From NCBI GenBank assembly GCA_029204225.1, contig CM055092.1:28183859-28247858 (forward strand): a stretch of 64,000 nucleotides of DNA. The letters run 5' to 3'. This document shows positions 61,060 through 64,000 of the stretch, piece after piece. Within the stretch, counting starts at the first letter, position 1. The number at the start of each line of letters is the position of its first letter. A model generated the notes under the pieces. It saw nothing but the letters and a program-made list of their open reading frames with translations. It was not told where the DNA came from and did not search any database. The translations under genes were made by a program, and so were the position numbers. The DNA comes from Diphasiastrum complanatum. Taxonomy: Eukaryota; Streptophyta; Lycopodiopsida; Lycopodiales; Lycopodiaceae.

Positions 61060-61760
61060 CATGTAGCCATCTGATGCATATGATGAATCTAAGAAAGTGG
61101 ATGCTTATTTGTGTAGGCACTTGGTGGGTAGTTTGATTTATTTGACACACATGCGACTTGATATTTCTTATGTTGTTGGTGTTGTTGGTTAATTTATGCA
61201 AGAATGCACACTCGAAGTCTACTAAATGTATTCTCAGATACATTCGGGGGACATTGAATTTGGTTTGAAGTATGATCAGCCAGAAGCGCCAATGTTGGTA
61301 GGTTACACAAATGTCGATTGGGCTGGAACTATTGATGACAAAAAATCTATCAATGGTAATACATTCAATTATGGTACAGTTGCAGTTTCACAGCAAAAAG
61401 CAACCTACAGTAGCCTTATCCTTGACGGAAGTTGCAGCAATGCTACACAAGAAGTGGTATGGTTACGAAGATTGCTTGTGGATTTAGGTCAACCACATGT
61501 AGATGCAACTATATATCTTGTGACAATCAAAGCTGCATTCACCTTGCCAAAAATCTAGTTGTACATGTACGAACAAAGTACATCAAAATATATTATCATT
61601 TTGTTTGAGAGAAAATTCTTGATGGAGTCATTGATCTTGTTTTTTGTAAATCTAAAAATCAAATGAGAGATATTTTTATTAAGTCATCAGGTAGATTTAA
61701 ATTTAGAAAGTTTCATACTCTATCAGGAATAGAAGAATGTAATTTTATCATTGAGGGAGA
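61060..61760 (+). pseudogene. Copia RT end and RNase H
   Basis: Reads VDAYLCRHLVGSLIYLTHMR, then after stops GYTNVDWAGTIDDKKSINGN, QEVVWLRRLLVDLGQP and, in another frame, a degraded VREKILDGVIDLVF and RDIFIKSSGRFKFRKF. The RNase H Asp in DWAG is present; the Glu region (SSTEAE in active copies) reads SLILDGSCS and is lost. It ends at a purine tract before the LTR. Confidence 0.85.
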
Positions 61761-61762
61761 GT

Positions 61763-62050
<288 letters not shown>

Positions 62051-62152
62051 ATACAGCGAATAATGTGTGAGAGTGCGATAGTGCTATTGGTGTGTGTTCT
62101 TCTTTTGCGTTGTGGTGAATGCTTGATGTTGCTTATATGATTATTGAATTTT

Positions 62153-62876
62153 GTCTGTCTATTCTTAAAACTCCTATATGATTAGAGAAACATGTCTATT
62201 AAAAGAAAATCAATTTTGAGGTCTATAGAAATAGATATGTGCATCCAAAGTTACCCATTTAAGTGTTGACAAAAATTACCAAAATTGGAAGTCTTGTATT
62301 TGAGTGTATAACACTGTGATTTTAACAATATTTTTTTGGGTTGTCTACTTTAAAAAGTATTATATGACAATAAAAACATGTCTCTCAATTTTGTTTTTTG
62401 AATTTGGAGTTATGTAGAGATAGATATGGGCATCTAAAGTTACCCGTGTCAAGTGCTGAAAAGTGTTGAAAATTATTGAAAGGTGCAAAAAGTTGCAGCT
62501 CTTTTGGAGGTGCTTTCTACAACCCTTTCTTTGGCTATCTACTTTAAAAGATCCTTTATGACCATAGAAATATGTCTATAATTTTATTTTATTTTTAGTT
62601 TGGAGTCCTATAGAGATATATACATGCAACTAAAATTACCCATGTGAAGTGCTGAAAATTGAACTTTTTTGGGGGTAAATTGCCATCAATTGACACAAAA
62701 AATAGAAATTAAGTCTTCTAACAACACGATGGAGTGTCAAGTCTAGTTCCACATACAATTTGAAAGATTGAAATTTCAATCATTTGATGACATGTTATGT
62801 CTCATCAAGTGACCAAGGGTTTTATGCACACTTTCGTGCACACGCACACAAAGTGTGTTGAAAACAACTCTAGTGT
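62153..62876. repeat. Dispersed repeat copy 2
   Basis: Direct copy of 58805-59520, with the same three internal units and the same end (CACGCACACAAAGTGTG...CAACTCTAGTG). Roughly four in five bases agree by eye. Confidence 0.8.
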
Positions 62877-63048
62877 TGACAACATGAATCGAATCTGAAA
62901 TCGTACAGTCCAGTCTTCTGTAGCAGGCATTCTTTCTAGCGATTGGCCAAACCCTAACCTTACCATATTAACATTCATTACGTATTGAAAGCTAACTACA
63001 TTTTTCAAACTACATATAGCAAAATAGGAACAACTTGGACCTGTACGC

Positions 63049-63365
63049 AGGTATAAGGGCAAATCCATGCCATACAAATCCTTGTACCTATTGTGTGTTG
63101 AATGATAGGTTGTGTACATAATTCATGAATCTTGTGCATATCCATGCTTTCCAAGAGTATACAAGCTATCCAACTATTTTATGATACGTAAAACCTACTC
63201 GTGCAGTAATAACAAGCTATACTATACATGTGTGCATACACATCTATTATAGAGTTTAACCCTAATATTCACAATAGGATTAGGGCAATTCCATGCCATT
63301 CCAATTCCTATGAATGCAATTACTCTTGCACAAGTCCATGTGCCTTTACGAGTATTTAGGTTGTA
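63049..63365. repeat. GGGCAAATCCATGCC repeat, second locus
   Basis: Two copies (from about 63049 and 63277): TAAGGGCAAATCCATGCCAT and TTAGGGCAATTCCATGCCAT, each followed by a (G/C)CA(T/C)A(T/A)(G/C)TCCATG-type block. Same family as 22793-23240. Confidence 0.6.
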
Positions 63366-64000
63366 AACCCTAACTTATTCAAACATTACCCCAACATATG
63401 CATATGTTCAAAAAGAATTAAAGCAAAAAGAGATCTTTGGTTTTATGGACTTGTTGTATGAAGTATATGCTTTGGTTTATATTAATTAAGCTTTCCTATA
63501 TCCATATGTGAGCATGGTAGGCTTAACGCCCAATTCACCATTGCATATTGTCTACTACATACCATTTTCCTTCATAGATTTTGAAACCACATTATTCTTT
63601 GAAAACATGCAACCAAAATACGTTTAGAGCCCAAACCTGAATAGTCGTCGTAAGTGATTCTTATGACAAAGTCATGATTTTTTCAAAACATACCCTTCTT
63701 CTCACGATACACAGCATATGGCACATTCAGATCTACATTATGAAATGAGTTTCAACAAGTCCTAAAATAGTGCTAATTATTGCACCATAGAATAGCATAA
63801 TCTTTCAAACCCTTTTTGTTGTTAATAATAGTTTATGATAGCTTAGAAGCATAACATTCTATGATAGAGAACACGTTTAAGCTGATCAGGGGTTACAAGA
63901 TCGGTTGGTTAAGCACGTTCTAATAGTACCCAAATGGTCCGTGGAGGAGTGACATTCTCCTTGTATTTTTTGGATCTCCTCTGTACTTTGAGGCATGAAG
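63366..64000. other. No gene recognised
   Basis: AT-rich sequence to the window edge. Confidence 0.4.

Overview
This is a stretch of nuclear DNA from a land plant. It carries two recognisable, apparently intact host genes with introns: NAA50 (N-alpha-acetyltransferase 50) and ribosomal protein eS27. Everything else is dominated by degraded mobile DNA. Introns of 5.5 and 9.9 kb in NAA50, several Penelope-like reverse transcriptases, abundant Copia elements primed by initiator-Met tRNA, and very long (CT/AG)n arrays suggest a large repeat-rich genome. A fern, lycophyte or similar seed-free plant is my best guess; the sequence does not fix the taxon.

Layout. 1-8.5 kb: broken LTR-retrotransposon pieces (Copia integrase, a gag on the minus strand, a Copia RNase H end), a cluster of primer-binding-site-like repeats and a strong hairpin. 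8.8-24.7 kb: NAA50 in three exons (8810-8963, 14452-14574, 24465-24691). Intron 1 holds Copia scraps and a diverged repeat. Intron 2 holds a Penelope-like element without a visible endonuclease (16.3-18.5 kb) and a 1.35-kb-arm inverted repeat (18.7-21.95 kb). 25.3-28.8 kb: a complete but decayed hAT transposon with TIRs and an 8-bp target duplication, itself interrupted by a small hAT-type insertion. 29.5-41.7 kb: the most unusual region. Two inverted copies of a gene joining a histone H3-like fold to a Ulp1/C48-like protease domain face away from each other, each behind a conserved promoter dense in CACGTG boxes. Between them lie two unrecognised intron-containing genes and a truncated Copia element; a fourth small gene follows. 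41.8-46.5 kb: a Copia element with a 952-codon open gag-pol, joined to an inverted Copia gag. 48.1-48.7 kb: tRNA-derived SINE copies. 49.07-50.08 kb: the eS27 gene. 50.9-53.1 kb: Copia ends and a second Penelope-like fragment. 53-59.9 kb: low-complexity and unrecognised DNA. 60-61 kb: a third Penelope-like fragment (minus strand). 61-62 kb: a Copia RNase H end with its LTR. 62-64 kb: dispersed repeats also seen at 22.8 and 58.8 kb.

The two host genes do not form a unit: one modifies nascent protein N-termini, the other is part of the small ribosomal subunit. The histone-like/protease genes and their neighbours are the candidates for something undescribed. Both copies carry stops or frameshifts, but in different places, so comparing them shows what the ancestral gene looked like.
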